Part shown: piece after piece, positions 1-7,839 of the stretch
Numbering within the stretch: position 1 is the first letter of the stretch
Layout: each line of letters begins with the position of its first letter
DNA from: Giesbergeria sp.
GTDB lineage: Bacteria; Pseudomonadota; Gammaproteobacteria; Burkholderiales; Burkholderiaceae_C
DNA: 34,133 nt
Direction: 5' to 3'
Assembly: GCA_023150295.1 (NCBI GenBank)
Contig: JAKLLE010000039.1
Location: 1-34,133 of the forward strand
Made by a program: the position numbers and the translations under genes
Notes under the pieces: generated by a model
The model's database searches: none
Seen by the model: the letters and a program-made list of their open reading frames with translations, nothing else
What the model was told of the DNA's origin: nothing

Positions 1-2
1 GA

Positions 3-83
3 GCACTGCGGGTCACCCACGGGGGAATCGATGCGATAGCGCTGCGCATTCTTCCTGACAACCGCAAAGTGCTCAAATATTGA
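3..83 (+). CDS. possible 3' end of a gene entering from the left edge
   Basis: The third plus frame is open from the window edge to a TGA at 81-83 and reads as 26 residues ending in DNRKVLKY. I do not recognise the protein. If real it converges on the lytic transglycosylase gene with about 90 bp between the two stops. The evidence is only an open frame with ordinary high-GC codons. A competing reading exists on the minus strand: an ATG at 104 (MAETLRCS) stays open to the left edge and would be a further gene downstream of the transglycosylase, but it has no visible ribosome binding site. I cannot decide between them from 100 bases. Confidence 0.3.
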   Translation, partial: ALRVTHGGIDAIALRILPDNRKVLKY

Positions 84-87
84 GCAC
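69..87. repeat. perfect 8-bp inverted repeat
   Basis: GTGCTCAA and TTGAGCAC flank a 3-base centre (ATA). The arms match perfectly and there is no T-run on either side, so it looks more like a protein-binding palindrome than a rho-independent terminator. It overlaps the stop codon of the possible plus-strand gene at the left edge. Its function is unknown. Confidence 0.4.
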
Positions 88-173
88 CGAAGTGTTTCCG
101 CCATGTTGCGGTTTTGAATTTTGCAAGTCCCTCAAAATGAAATAAGAACCGCCATCGGCCGAAATGTAACAAA

Positions 174-857
174 CTACCGCGAGAGCGAACGGTAGATGCT
201 GAGAACCCGCTCAACATATTGTTGGGTCTCTGGGTATGGCGGGATACGCCTCCCGTGTTTGAGTACTGCGCCCTCTCCGGCGTTGTATGCAGCCAGGGCC
301 AACTCCTTGTTCCCGTCAAAAATGCGCAACAAGTCGGCGAGGTACTTGCTACCGATGTGTGCATTGAGTTTTGGCTCCATCACTGCTTGACGCACCTCTT
401 GGGTACTGCGTGCTGCTACTCCATAGCGCTGAGCCGTTGCTGGCATGACTTGCATGAGACCCAGAGCCCCTTTGGGCGACACAGCGTCCGCGTTGAAAGC
501 CGACTCTGCCGCGGCGACCGCAATCACCAACGCAGGATCCAATGCTTGTGCCCGTGCAGCTTCCTCCAGCACGGGCTTTGCAGATGCATACCCCGGCATG
601 GACAGCGGGGGCTTGACCATACCCTGGGGCCTATCATTCACTGTACGCCCTACACCTTCCAACCAGAGAACACCACGTGTCGACGGGGGCGCCACATTAC
701 CCATGTGCACCACCCCATTTCGGTCCACAAACTCCCACACCTCAGCACGAACCAGTGGAGAAACCACTGCGCACCAGACGAAAACGAAGACCCAAGGCAT
801 TACCGGCACACCACCGCAACGCGCCAGACACCGCTCCACCATTTCACCCAATTGCAT
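174..857 (-). CDS. periplasmic lytic transglycosylase (SLT domain)
   Basis: A 227-aa murein-cleaving enzyme of the Slt70-type (GH23) fold. A hydrophobic export signal lies around residues 19-38 and ends near VRA-EVW. Next comes a short DUF4124-like segment (WEFVDRNGVVHMGN), then the transglycosylase domain from about residue 95. The catalytic glutamate is in AAAESAFN, followed by the family motifs GALGLMQVMPATA and ALAAYNAGEGAV. The first ATG is used; a second ATG five codons in is also possible. It is the last gene of the polysaccharide operon, 6 bp after the acetyltransferase gene. Small enzymes of this kind often accompany envelope-spanning machines, where they open the cell wall; here it could serve the polysaccharide exporter or the nearby type II secretion system. 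The family call is firm, the partner is inferred. Confidence 0.9.
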   Translation of the reverse strand: MQLGEMVERCLARCGGVPVMPWVFVFVWCAVVSPLVRAEVWEFVDRNGVVHMGNVAPPSTRGVLWLEGVGRTVNDRPQGMVKPPLSMPGYASAKPVLEEAARAQALDPALVIAVAAAESAFNADAVSPKGALGLMQVMPATAQRYGVAARSTQEVRQAVMEPKLNAHIGSKYLADLLRIFDGNKELALAAYNAGEGAVLKHGRRIPPYPETQQYVERVLSIYRSLSR

Positions 858-863
858 GACCTT

Positions 864-1493
864 TCAAGCCCGCATCAGCTTGGCTTTGAACCAATGCCAA
901 AAACCTGGCCGCCTCTCATGGTTCGAGGCTGGCTCGGAAAACTGCCCCGAACGACGAACCCGAATCAGCCGTGCAGGCATACCCGCAGCCACCATTCCAT
1001 CCGGCACATCATGCCTAACCAAGGCACCAGCGGCGACCACCGCGCCCCGACCAATCCTCACGCCTTCCAGCACAATGGCGCCTGCACCAATCCACGCGCC
1101 ATCTTCAACGACAATCCGTGCCCGTGTGATGCGATTGCGTGCGATGATGGCATCTCCTTCGTCTATCGCATGTCCTGCAGACAACAGTTTGGCATGGGGA
1201 CCGATCAGCACATCTTCGCCAATGTCCAGTCCCCCTTCCCCCGAAAGATAGCAACCCACATTCACAATGGTGCGGTCACCAACGCGAATGCCCACCACAG
1301 GATCGGCAAGCACATCTCCCACCACAAGCCGTGTATTGGCATACAGGCTCACCTCTTGTGCAAGGCAGATGACCTCTGGACGCTGGTTGAATCGCATCAC
1401 GGTTACCGTGGGATCGACGCGGCACCCGCTTCCCATGCTATCGATGCCAGGGAAGGATGGCGTGCAATCTGGAACTCCTGATATCTCCGACAT
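864..1493 (-). CDS. hexapeptide-repeat acyltransferase, probably sugar O-acetyltransferase
   Basis: This 209-aa protein shows the left-handed beta-helix pattern from about residue 60 to 180, with repeated I/V-G-x-x-x units such as IRVGDRTIVNVG, LDIGEDVLIGPHA and VRIGRGAVVAAGA. The histidine in LLSAGHAID sits where CysE/WcaF-type acetyltransferases have the catalytic base. The ending AAGMPARLIR is also typical. Residues 1-50 and a basic C-terminal tail (GFWHWFKAKLMRA) lie outside the helix. It is 13 bp downstream of the methyltransferase and 6 bp upstream of the transglycosylase gene, so it is very likely cotranscribed. The probable role is acetyl transfer from acetyl-CoA to a sugar of the exported polysaccharide; the acceptor cannot be read from sequence. 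Confidence 0.85.
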   Translation of the reverse strand: MSEISGVPDCTPSFPGIDSMGSGCRVDPTVTVMRFNQRPEVICLAQEVSLYANTRLVVGDVLADPVVGIRVGDRTIVNVGCYLSGEGGLDIGEDVLIGPHAKLLSAGHAIDEGDAIIARNRITRARIVVEDGAWIGAGAIVLEGVRIGRGAVVAAGALVRHDVPDGMVAAGMPARLIRVRRSGQFSEPASNHERRPGFWHWFKAKLMRA

Positions 1494-1506
1494 GAATACG
1501 TAGACC

Positions 1507-2493
1507 TCACATACCCAGTATTGACTTCAAGCGTGCTTTCCAAGATCTCCGCATATGGTTCAAGTGCTGCTGCGCCAAGTTCAAATCCGACTCCAATGCC
1601 TGCTTTTCCGCCGATAGCTGTGTCACTCCATGTTCCAGCTCGCTGATCTTCTTTTCGAACTTGGCAATGATCTGCCTGGCTTCTCCAAACGCCTTCTGAT
1701 GCTCAAGCAAAGAAGTGTGCTCTGCATCATGCAGCAGTTGAAGCGATTGGAGTTGGGTTTGCATACGATCCAATTCTGAGCGCATGTTCACGATTTCCCA
1801 ATGCCGTGCATACACGGCGGGAGCTACAACGACCATCCACTGATAGACATCGAAGTCCGGACTCGCTGCTATCAGGGGTTGACGCAAGGCCCCAGGCAGC
1901 GCATCCCAAATCCATGCGAACTCACTGTGCGAAAGTGGCACACGGTTAGCATCCCATGCATGGGGCCTCCATCCGCAGTCCAGCATCGTCTTCTCAATGC
2001 TTCGTCGCGTAAAAAACCGCAAATGGGTTCGATCCAACAGACCTTTGTCTGTATAGTCAAAAAGCCCACTGCACAGTGATGCAATCACTCCGGCATATGC
2101 CACATTGGGAAGCGACACCACGAGTCGCCCAGTGGGCTCCACCACGTCCTTCAGCGTTTGCAGCACGCGATCCGGCTGCTGCAGGTGTTCAAGTACATCG
2201 CACGCCAGAATCGCATCAAATCTTCGTCCACCCAACTGCCGCACCCAGTCGGGATGATCCAAATTGGCGTCCATTACATGCACTCCCATGGACTGCAAGA
2301 CCTTGAGCGCATCTGGATCGTTCTCGACGACGGTCACTTGGCAACCACGCCCGAGTAGTACCTTGGTCATGACCCCAGCTCCTGGCCCCAACTCCAGTAC
2401 GGAACACGCCGGGGGAACATTGCGCAACAACCGTGCAGGCCACGAATCGCCGTCAATATCAAAGGCGTAATCGTATCGGTCAATGTTGGACAA
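1507..2493 (-). CDS. class I SAM methyltransferase with C-terminal coiled coil, candidate polysaccharide chain terminator
   Basis: A 328-aa protein. Residues about 15-200 form a Rossmann methyltransferase with motif I LELGPGAG (33-40), an acidic end of strand 2 (VVENDP) and the motif FDAILACDVLEHL. From about residue 235 to 312 the sequence is a heptad-patterned coiled coil rich in Glu, Gln and Leu, followed by a basic amphipathic end (RRSWKARLKSILGM) that could touch the membrane. Methyltransferase plus coiled coil beside a Wzm/Wzt exporter recalls WbdD of E. coli O8/O9a, where methylation caps the O-antigen and a coiled coil sets chain length. This protein has no kinase domain and is much shorter, so the match is of architecture only. 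It overlaps the upstream acyltransferase gene by 14 bp. Confidence 0.85.
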   Translation of the reverse strand: MSNIDRYDYAFDIDGDSWPARLLRNVPPACSVLELGPGAGVMTKVLLGRGCQVTVVENDPDALKVLQSMGVHVMDANLDHPDWVRQLGGRRFDAILACDVLEHLQQPDRVLQTLKDVVEPTGRLVVSLPNVAYAGVIASLCSGLFDYTDKGLLDRTHLRFFTRRSIEKTMLDCGWRPHAWDANRVPLSHSEFAWIWDALPGALRQPLIAASPDFDVYQWMVVVAPAVYARHWEIVNMRSELDRMQTQLQSLQLLHDAEHTSLLEHQKAFGEARQIIAKFEKKISELEHGVTQLSAEKQALESDLNLAQQHLNHMRRSWKARLKSILGM

Positions 2494-3394
2494 GGCGTTC
2501 CTCCTGGGGCATTGGTCGCCACATTTGATCCCAAAGGCCCCAGTGCCACCAGGCCCAGGGTCGTTTTTTTATGTCTGCCTCCAAATGGCAGATCACCGCA
2601 TCGATCGCTTCTCTCGGATTTTGTGGAAGCGCCTCAACACTCACACGCATTCGATCCGGTGCATCGGTGTAGGTCACGGCATGCAGCAACGCTGCACCCG
2701 TCGATTGCGCCAAGCGCTCAATTCCTGTGGGGAGGCTCAACTGCCCTCTCAAGAATGCATGGCTGCGCATACGTCCGAATTCCGGCCGCCAGGCGTCAGC
2801 AAGAATCACCCACGCCTGCCCTGCTCTTAGCCCCTCATGAACAGGCCGCAACCCTTCATCAGACGTGCGCCACTGACCGCCTGTGATACGTGTGTAGGTG
2901 CCAATTTTCTTGATGAGGAAGTCCCGCTGCACGTCACCCAATTCTGGATTGTTCAAGACAGGCATCGTCATATTGTGCAAAACCAGTCCGCGACGGGCCA
3001 GTGCTATGGGGGCAGTCAACAACCGGTCGAAGTGGTTGAGAACCAAAATGAAGCCTTGGTTCCGACGCTGCAGTGCCTCAACACACTCCCACCCCGTCAA
3101 GCTGATCTGAGGGCCCCCGCGGACACCGATTCGCTGGAGGGCACAGGCATCAAGCATTTCTTGCGCAAGCATGCGCATGTGCGCCTGCGCCCACTGTCGG
3201 CGCTGTTCCGGTGTGGATTGTGGGAAAACCTGCTGAAAGCGTTCCTGCAGGAACCGCTCTGTGGTACGACGCACCGGAACAGAATCCCGCCCCAACCAGT
3301 GCACAACTTTCCATGGAAAGGCTGTTGGCAATCGTCCCATCCTGGGAAATGCCCACTCCATTCGCCAATCACGGCTTATGCGCATTGTAGCCAT
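2480..3394 (-). CDS. LpxL/HtrB-like lysophospholipid acyltransferase family protein
   Basis: 304 aa, the normal length for the lipid A late acyltransferase family. The central block GFILVLNHFDRLLTAPIAL (from residue 114) matches the region that carries the active-site histidine (H121). However, the acidic residue normally five places after it (H-x4-D/E) is a leucine here; the nearest acid is D123. Later blocks VHEGLRAGQAWVILADAWRP and LPTGIERLAQSTGAALLHAV fit the family's lipid-binding and G-containing motifs. No strong N-terminal membrane anchor is visible. It lies between wzt (19-bp overlap) and the methyltransferase (14-bp overlap), so it belongs to the polysaccharide operon rather than a lipid A locus. 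It may acylate a glycolipid anchor or have diverged in activity. Confidence 0.75.
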   Translation of the reverse strand: MATMRISRDWRMEWAFPRMGRLPTAFPWKVVHWLGRDSVPVRRTTERFLQERFQQVFPQSTPEQRRQWAQAHMRMLAQEMLDACALQRIGVRGGPQISLTGWECVEALQRRNQGFILVLNHFDRLLTAPIALARRGLVLHNMTMPVLNNPELGDVQRDFLIKKIGTYTRITGGQWRTSDEGLRPVHEGLRAGQAWVILADAWRPEFGRMRSHAFLRGQLSLPTGIERLAQSTGAALLHAVTYTDAPDRMRVSVEALPQNPREAIDAVICHLEADIKKRPWAWWHWGLWDQMWRPMPQEERLVQH

Positions 3395-4596
3395 TCATGC
3401 TCCATCCACACCAAGCCGAATTCGCGATGCTTCTGGTTCAGCACTGTGAACGGCTGGATCAACTCAGCCATATCCAACACCTGCAGCCCCGTATCGTCCA
3501 ATGTATATACGTTCCAAAGATATTCACCAGACAACAACGGCAGGTGTGGAAACTTGAGTCGCAATCGATGCAGACCCTTTCCTTGCAGCGTTGAGTGAGA
3601 TTTTCGAAACTGCGTGCTGGTGCCAAATACGTTATCCTTGTCAGGCCGGACAATGGCAAACCCCACATGAAATGGTGCGTCACTGTAGGCTTCCACCTGT
3701 ATGTCCAGTATCAAATCCTGAAAAGAATCCACTTGTGCAGGATTGATACCGTCGGACGTTTCTGTGGACAAGCATACGATTTTCACCGGGGCGGAACTTG
3801 ATCCTGACAGGGGGCCATTTGTACTGCGCGCAGAAACACCAGGATCGGCAGCGCCCTCAGTTCGCAAATGCGCATACCTGCGTCGTTCGTGTGCCTCATA
3901 GGCTGTGACCACATCTTCGGTATTTCCCAATGCCTCAATGAGACCACCATGCACCCAAGCTGCGCGCTGGCACAAACTGCGCACCTGGTAGAGGTTGTGC
4001 GAGCAAAACAAGATCGTGGTGCCGCGCTCGCGCAGCCCCAAAATGCGGTTGAGGCTCTTTTTCTGAAAGTGCAAATCGCCCACAGAGAGTGCCTCGTCCA
4101 CGATGAGCACCTCTGGATCAATGGCGGTGGCAGCAGCAAAGGCCAGTCGCATGAACATGCCCGACGAATATGTCTTTACAGGCCTTGAGAGCGCCTCAGA
4201 CGACAGCTCGGAAAACTCGATGGTTTGCGCGACAAACGCCTCCAGTACCTCTCCCTGCACCCCATGCAAGGCTGCCATGAAACGGATGTTGTCCTGCCCA
4301 GACTCTTCGGGGTGGAAACCGGCACCCAGCTCCAACAGCGCAGCCACACGACCTTGCCGATATACCTGTCCTTTGGTGGGGCGGATGGTGCCGGCCGCGA
4401 TCTTGAGCAGCGTACTTTTCCCTGCGCCGTTCTCGCCAATCAGACCGAAGGTTTCGCCTGACTGCACCTCGAATTCAACCCCGGTCAGCGCCACATGCAA
4501 GCGGTGACGCTGCTTTCGAGAGAGCCATTCCCAAAGCCGATCCTGTGGCCGCGCATACACCGGGTAGGTTTTCTCGATACCTTCAAAGCGGATCAC
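3376..4596 (-). CDS. wzt: Wzt-type ABC transporter ATPase with C-terminal carbohydrate-binding domain
   Basis: The ATPase of a polysaccharide ABC exporter, 406 aa from a GTG start at 4596 that overlaps the permease stop (GTGA). The frame stays open further upstream, but that part lies inside the permease gene and is not family-like. Residues 1-250 form the nucleotide-binding domain: Walker A GENGAGKST (54-62), signature YSSGM (143-147), Walker B VLIVDEAL and the switch histidine in FCSHN. After a Ser/Pro/Gly-rich linker, residues about 270-406 form a beta-rich domain (IVCLSTE..., HVGFAIVRPD, LSGEYLWNVYTLDD) like the Wzt C-terminal domain that binds the capped end of the finished O-antigen. 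That domain points to export of a pre-assembled, end-modified polymer. Confidence 0.92.
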   Translation of the reverse strand: MIRFEGIEKTYPVYARPQDRLWEWLSRKQRHRLHVALTGVEFEVQSGETFGLIGENGAGKSTLLKIAAGTIRPTKGQVYRQGRVAALLELGAGFHPEESGQDNIRFMAALHGVQGEVLEAFVAQTIEFSELSSEALSRPVKTYSSGMFMRLAFAAATAIDPEVLIVDEALSVGDLHFQKKSLNRILGLRERGTTILFCSHNLYQVRSLCQRAAWVHGGLIEALGNTEDVVTAYEAHERRRYAHLRTEGAADPGVSARSTNGPLSGSSSAPVKIVCLSTETSDGINPAQVDSFQDLILDIQVEAYSDAPFHVGFAIVRPDKDNVFGTSTQFRKSHSTLQGKGLHRLRLKFPHLPLLSGEYLWNVYTLDDTGLQVLDMAELIQPFTVLNQKHREFGLVWMEHEWLQCA

Positions 4597-5447
4597 AGCG
4601 CTTCCCCCAGTGCCGACTTCATCGAGCGGAAGAACCACCAGCCGCCGCAACCCAGCAACAGCACCCACAGCGCCAATGCAGGCACCAGCCCGGACATCAT
4701 GGGCATGCCCAGCACGACCCCCTGCACCACCAACACGAGGCAAGCCACTGGATTGAGCAGATACCAAACGTGATACGACTCGGGAACTTGCGACAGCGGA
4801 TACACCACCGGCGTCAGATAAAACCACAGTTGCGTTGCAAACGCCACAAACGACCCTACGTCACGCCACAGAAAATGGGCCATGCTCAAGAACAGTGTCA
4901 GGCCCAAGGTCAACACCAGTTGTGTCAGCACCAACACCGGCACCAGCAGCCACGCAGCAGACGGTCCGAGGCCCTGTGCCATAGCAAGGGCCAGCAACAA
5001 AACATAGGCCACTGCCATGACCGGCAAACTGCCCCCCACGGACACGGCCGGCAAAATTTCTGACGGCATGGGCTGCTTGCGCAAGAAATCTTCATAGGCC
5101 GCTAGACTACCCACCCCACGCCCGATGGAGTCGGTGAACGGTAACCACACGGCCAACCCTGCCAGCAGATGCAGCAGATAGCCTTGGTTGGTATCCAGGC
5201 CCGGCACTCGAACTGCCAGCAAACGACCGAAGAGCACATAAAAAATGGCAAGCGTCGCTACCGGCTGCACAAATGCCCATGCCAAGCCCAGCACCGACCC
5301 TGCATAGCGCGTCTTGAACTCGCGCGCCATCCAATAGCGCCACAAAACCCATGCATGCTGCCCAGCCCCCTGCTGCGCCACCTGAGCTCGCAACCTCATC
5401 GGCGCGCCTGCAGGCATTTGATTCGGCCCGGACTCTGGCGAGCTCAT
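4593..5447 (-). CDS. wzm: ABC-2 type polysaccharide export permease (Wzm-like)
   Basis: A 284-aa inner-membrane protein with about six hydrophobic segments. The N-terminal segment WRYWMAREFKTRYAGSVLG is the cytoplasmic amphipathic helix typical of O-antigen and teichoic acid exporters, followed by the first membrane span (LAWAFVQPVATLAIFYVLFG). The C-terminal half carries the usual LTPVVYPLSQVPE and the short loop with LNPVACLVLVVQGVVLG. It starts inside the stop of the glycosyltransferase gene (ATGA, 5447-5444) and its stop overlaps the wzt start, so the three proteins are translationally coupled. With Wzt it should move lipid-linked polysaccharide across the inner membrane. Confidence 0.92.
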   Translation of the reverse strand: MSSPESGPNQMPAGAPMRLRAQVAQQGAGQHAWVLWRYWMAREFKTRYAGSVLGLAWAFVQPVATLAIFYVLFGRLLAVRVPGLDTNQGYLLHLLAGLAVWLPFTDSIGRGVGSLAAYEDFLRKQPMPSEILPAVSVGGSLPVMAVAYVLLLALAMAQGLGPSAAWLLVPVLVLTQLVLTLGLTLFLSMAHFLWRDVGSFVAFATQLWFYLTPVVYPLSQVPESYHVWYLLNPVACLVLVVQGVVLGMPMMSGLVPALALWVLLLGCGGWWFFRSMKSALGEAL

Positions 5448-6688
5448 TGCGCCATTCCCGTTGTGGCCGCTGGGAGTTGCTTGCGCGCTGCCAGCAAACC
5501 CCGCTCGAATGCCTCAGCCGAGGCCTGCCAGTGCTGCTGGCGCGCGAATTCCTGCCCTCGGCTGGCCAAGGCCTTACGCGCGGCATCGTCCTCCAGCAAA
5601 TGGCACAGTGCCCCCGACAAGGCCTCTACCGTCGGATCCGTCAACAACGCTACTTCGTCATTGAGCAGCCACTCCACGCCTTCTCCACGATTGGATACCA
5701 CTGCACATCCCGCAGCCATCACCTCCAAGGGCATCAAGGACAGATTGGTCAACGACATCACCAACGCCGCATCGCATTGGCTGAATACGTCGGCCAACTC
5801 TTCTGGCGTGATCACACCTGTTGCAAGATGCGGAAACGGAATGTGATATTCGCCCACATCCCATCCAGCCAGAATGAACTGGGTTCCAGGAAGCTTGCGC
5901 GAAACCGCCTCCAGCACCAGCAGTCCAAATTCAAAAGCGCGCCGCGGAGTGGGAGGACGTGCATAGAAAAACACGCGCTTGATCTGCGGCTCACGCCGGG
6001 GCCGCTGGCGATACAACTCATGGTCTACGCCAAAACTGATGGCGTGCGTCTGCATACCATATTCGGTGTTCAGCTTGCGCGCCAACCAACCACCGGCCGT
6101 GATACCAAAAAACCCGAAGTGATACGTATTGTCTGCCAATACCGACTCAGTACCCGTGGGGTAGAAGCTCGGCTCAAAATCCTGCACAAAGTAGAGCTTC
6201 TTTGCCAAACCCACCACGGCCCGCACCGGATATGCCGTCTGCCAGCCCGTGGCAATGACAAACTCGCTGCTGGGCAACCTATCGAAACCCACATACACCT
6301 TGGCCTGCAAGGGAAAGAAATGCTCGCATATATCGTAGTGGGCCGCCTCGGCACTGGCATGCACGGTTGGGCTCACAATCACGATGCCCGACTCCCAGCC
6401 CATGCGCTCCAGATGCCATATCGTGCGGAAAATAGTCTGGTGACCACCAGAGCCGATGTTGAAATCTGGAATGAACCACAACAAGGTGTTGGGGCGTGCA
6501 GGCTGCGACGCTAACAGCACCTTTTTGACGCACACAAAATCAAATTGTGCAAAGACGTTGCGGTTTTTTAGAACACCGCCGGGCCCAAACCTCAGCCGCT
6601 GCAGAACCATGGATGCTGTGCTTAACACTCCGTGGTGTCGCATCAACTCCGATATTCGGCGCATGCGCCGCACGAACGATCCGAACAT
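5444..6688 (-). CDS. GT4-like glycosyltransferase (WsaF-type, possible rhamnosyltransferase)
   Basis: A 414-aa cytoplasmic glycosyltransferase with a GT-B fold. Its opening block LLWFIPDFNIGSGGHQTIFRTI and the segment LYFVQDFEPSFYPTG are characteristic of the WsaF group of rhamnan-synthesising enzymes. The C-terminal half has the nucleotide-sugar binding region (VFFYARPPTPRRAFEFGL, ILAGWDVG) and the motif NLSLMPLEVMAAGCAVVS, in which a glutamate binds the donor. The N-terminal 50 residues are basic. The rhamnose genes elsewhere in the window make dTDP-rhamnose a sensible donor. It follows the GT2 gene after 64 bp and couples to the permease by a 4-bp overlap. Confidence 0.82.
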   Translation of the reverse strand: MFGSFVRRMRRISELMRHHGVLSTASMVLQRLRFGPGGVLKNRNVFAQFDFVCVKKVLLASQPARPNTLLWFIPDFNIGSGGHQTIFRTIWHLERMGWESGIVIVSPTVHASAEAAHYDICEHFFPLQAKVYVGFDRLPSSEFVIATGWQTAYPVRAVVGLAKKLYFVQDFEPSFYPTGTESVLADNTYHFGFFGITAGGWLARKLNTEYGMQTHAISFGVDHELYRQRPRREPQIKRVFFYARPPTPRRAFEFGLLVLEAVSRKLPGTQFILAGWDVGEYHIPFPHLATGVITPEELADVFSQCDAALVMSLTNLSLMPLEVMAAGCAVVSNRGEGVEWLLNDEVALLTDPTVEALSGALCHLLEDDAARKALASRGQEFARQQHWQASAEAFERGLLAARKQLPAATTGMAQ

Positions 6689-6752
6689 ATTTCCCCAAAT
6701 CTGAGATCAAGACTCGACTGTCTGCATCAGGTATTCTGCCCACTGCACAAGG

Positions 6753-7730
6753 CTAGGCGGTACGACCACGCTGCAACGCCTGGTCGCGCGAAATGGCTCC
6801 CAGCAGCCAGCCTGGCAACCGCCGATGCCGCGTGCCCAGAAACTGGCCCAAGGTTCGTGCCAGTTCGATAGCAGCCATGTAAACGGATTGCTCAACCCAC
6901 GAAATGCCGCCCACCCCAGCCTGACGTAGCCACCGCGCATCTCGCCTCGCCAAAAGCACAGCGCTGGCCAGTGCGCGCCAGAGACTACGTTGAATTTCAT
7001 AACCAAAATCGCGCTGAAAGGAGCTGGCTTCATCAAAATTGCGCTGCAGCGTCTCCCACACGCCAAAATCGTGTGAGTGGAAAACCGCCGCATCTGGAAC
7101 GTAGGCTTTGGAATATCCAGCCTTGATGGCTGCCAACATCCACGTCTGGTCTTCAGCGAACTTTACGTCTGGAAACGGGAGACGTTCCCACACCGTACGG
7201 CGCAGGCATGAATTATTGTTGGAAAAAAAATGTAGAAACTGCCTATAGCCGACTTCGCGGTCAAAACGTTCGCGGTCTCCCAAGCACACCCTAGAAAGGG
7301 TATTGCCAAAGCCTGCAAAATGCTCTTGCAGTTCCCGCTGCGTCACCAGCCGCGCACCCGGGTGCGCACGGTGTGGGCCAAAAGCTCCTGCCACATCAGG
7401 GGCACTGTCACAACCCTCCACAAGGCGAAATAGCCAATGCATGTCGACCGGGCGGGCATCTTGGGTAATGAACACCAAAAATTCACCACGCGACAGACTC
7501 GCCAAGAAATTGCGGGTACGGCCATGGCCAAATTCCGATGGTGGAATTGTTTCTACTCTAACCCCTCTTTGGCGGGCCAATTCGATAGAATTGTCCGTCG
7601 ACCCTGAATCTACAACAATGACCTCGAAAGGCCATGGCGCCTTTTGGTTGAGCACTGCATCAAGAACATCCAACCAAATTTTTCCAGCATTTTTTACTGG
7701 GATCAGCACTGAGGCGCGAGGAGTTTTCAT
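6753..7730 (-). CDS. family 2 glycosyltransferase (rhamnosyltransferase-like)
   Basis: 325 aa. The N-terminal GT-A domain opens with ASVLIPVKNAG, has the donor-binding VVDSGSTDNS (the first aspartate pair region) and FITQDARP as the DxD-like metal site, and later FAEDQTWMLAAI, whose ED probably supplies the catalytic base. The C-terminal 90 residues contain hydrophobic stretches that may sit on the membrane. It is the first gene of the left polysaccharide operon, 109 bp after the prolyl isomerase gene. I see no good Shine-Dalgarno before its ATG, and the upstream bases are AT-rich. A rhamnosyltransferase role is likely given the neighbours, but specificity is not readable. Confidence 0.85.
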   Translation of the reverse strand: MKTPRASVLIPVKNAGKIWLDVLDAVLNQKAPWPFEVIVVDSGSTDNSIELARQRGVRVETIPPSEFGHGRTRNFLASLSRGEFLVFITQDARPVDMHWLFRLVEGCDSAPDVAGAFGPHRAHPGARLVTQRELQEHFAGFGNTLSRVCLGDRERFDREVGYRQFLHFFSNNNSCLRRTVWERLPFPDVKFAEDQTWMLAAIKAGYSKAYVPDAAVFHSHDFGVWETLQRNFDEASSFQRDFGYEIQRSLWRALASAVLLARRDARWLRQAGVGGISWVEQSVYMAAIELARTLGQFLGTRHRRLPGWLLGAISRDQALQRGRTA

Positions 7731-7777
7731 GCACTATTATTTAATCAACACTCATTGAACCCGCGAGAAAACGGAAA

Positions 7778-7792
7778 GCATTTTCCAAATGC
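7778..7792 (-). terminator. weak candidate terminator after the prolyl isomerase gene
   Basis: Read on the minus strand, GCATTT and AAATGC pair around a 3-base loop and are followed by TTTCCGTTTTC. The stem is short and AT-rich, so termination would be partial at best. It lies between the isomerase gene and the glycosyltransferase gene in the only sizeable gap (109 bp) of this stretch. Confidence 0.25.
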
Positions 7793-7839
7793 AAAAATTG
7801 GATTGACTTGACTTTACTTGCGCACATGGAATCACTGAT

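Noticed and set aside
4597-4827. 77-residue N-terminal extension of Wzt
   Set aside because: It lies inside the permease gene, lacks family similarity, and a GTG start overlapping the permease stop gives the standard Wzt length.
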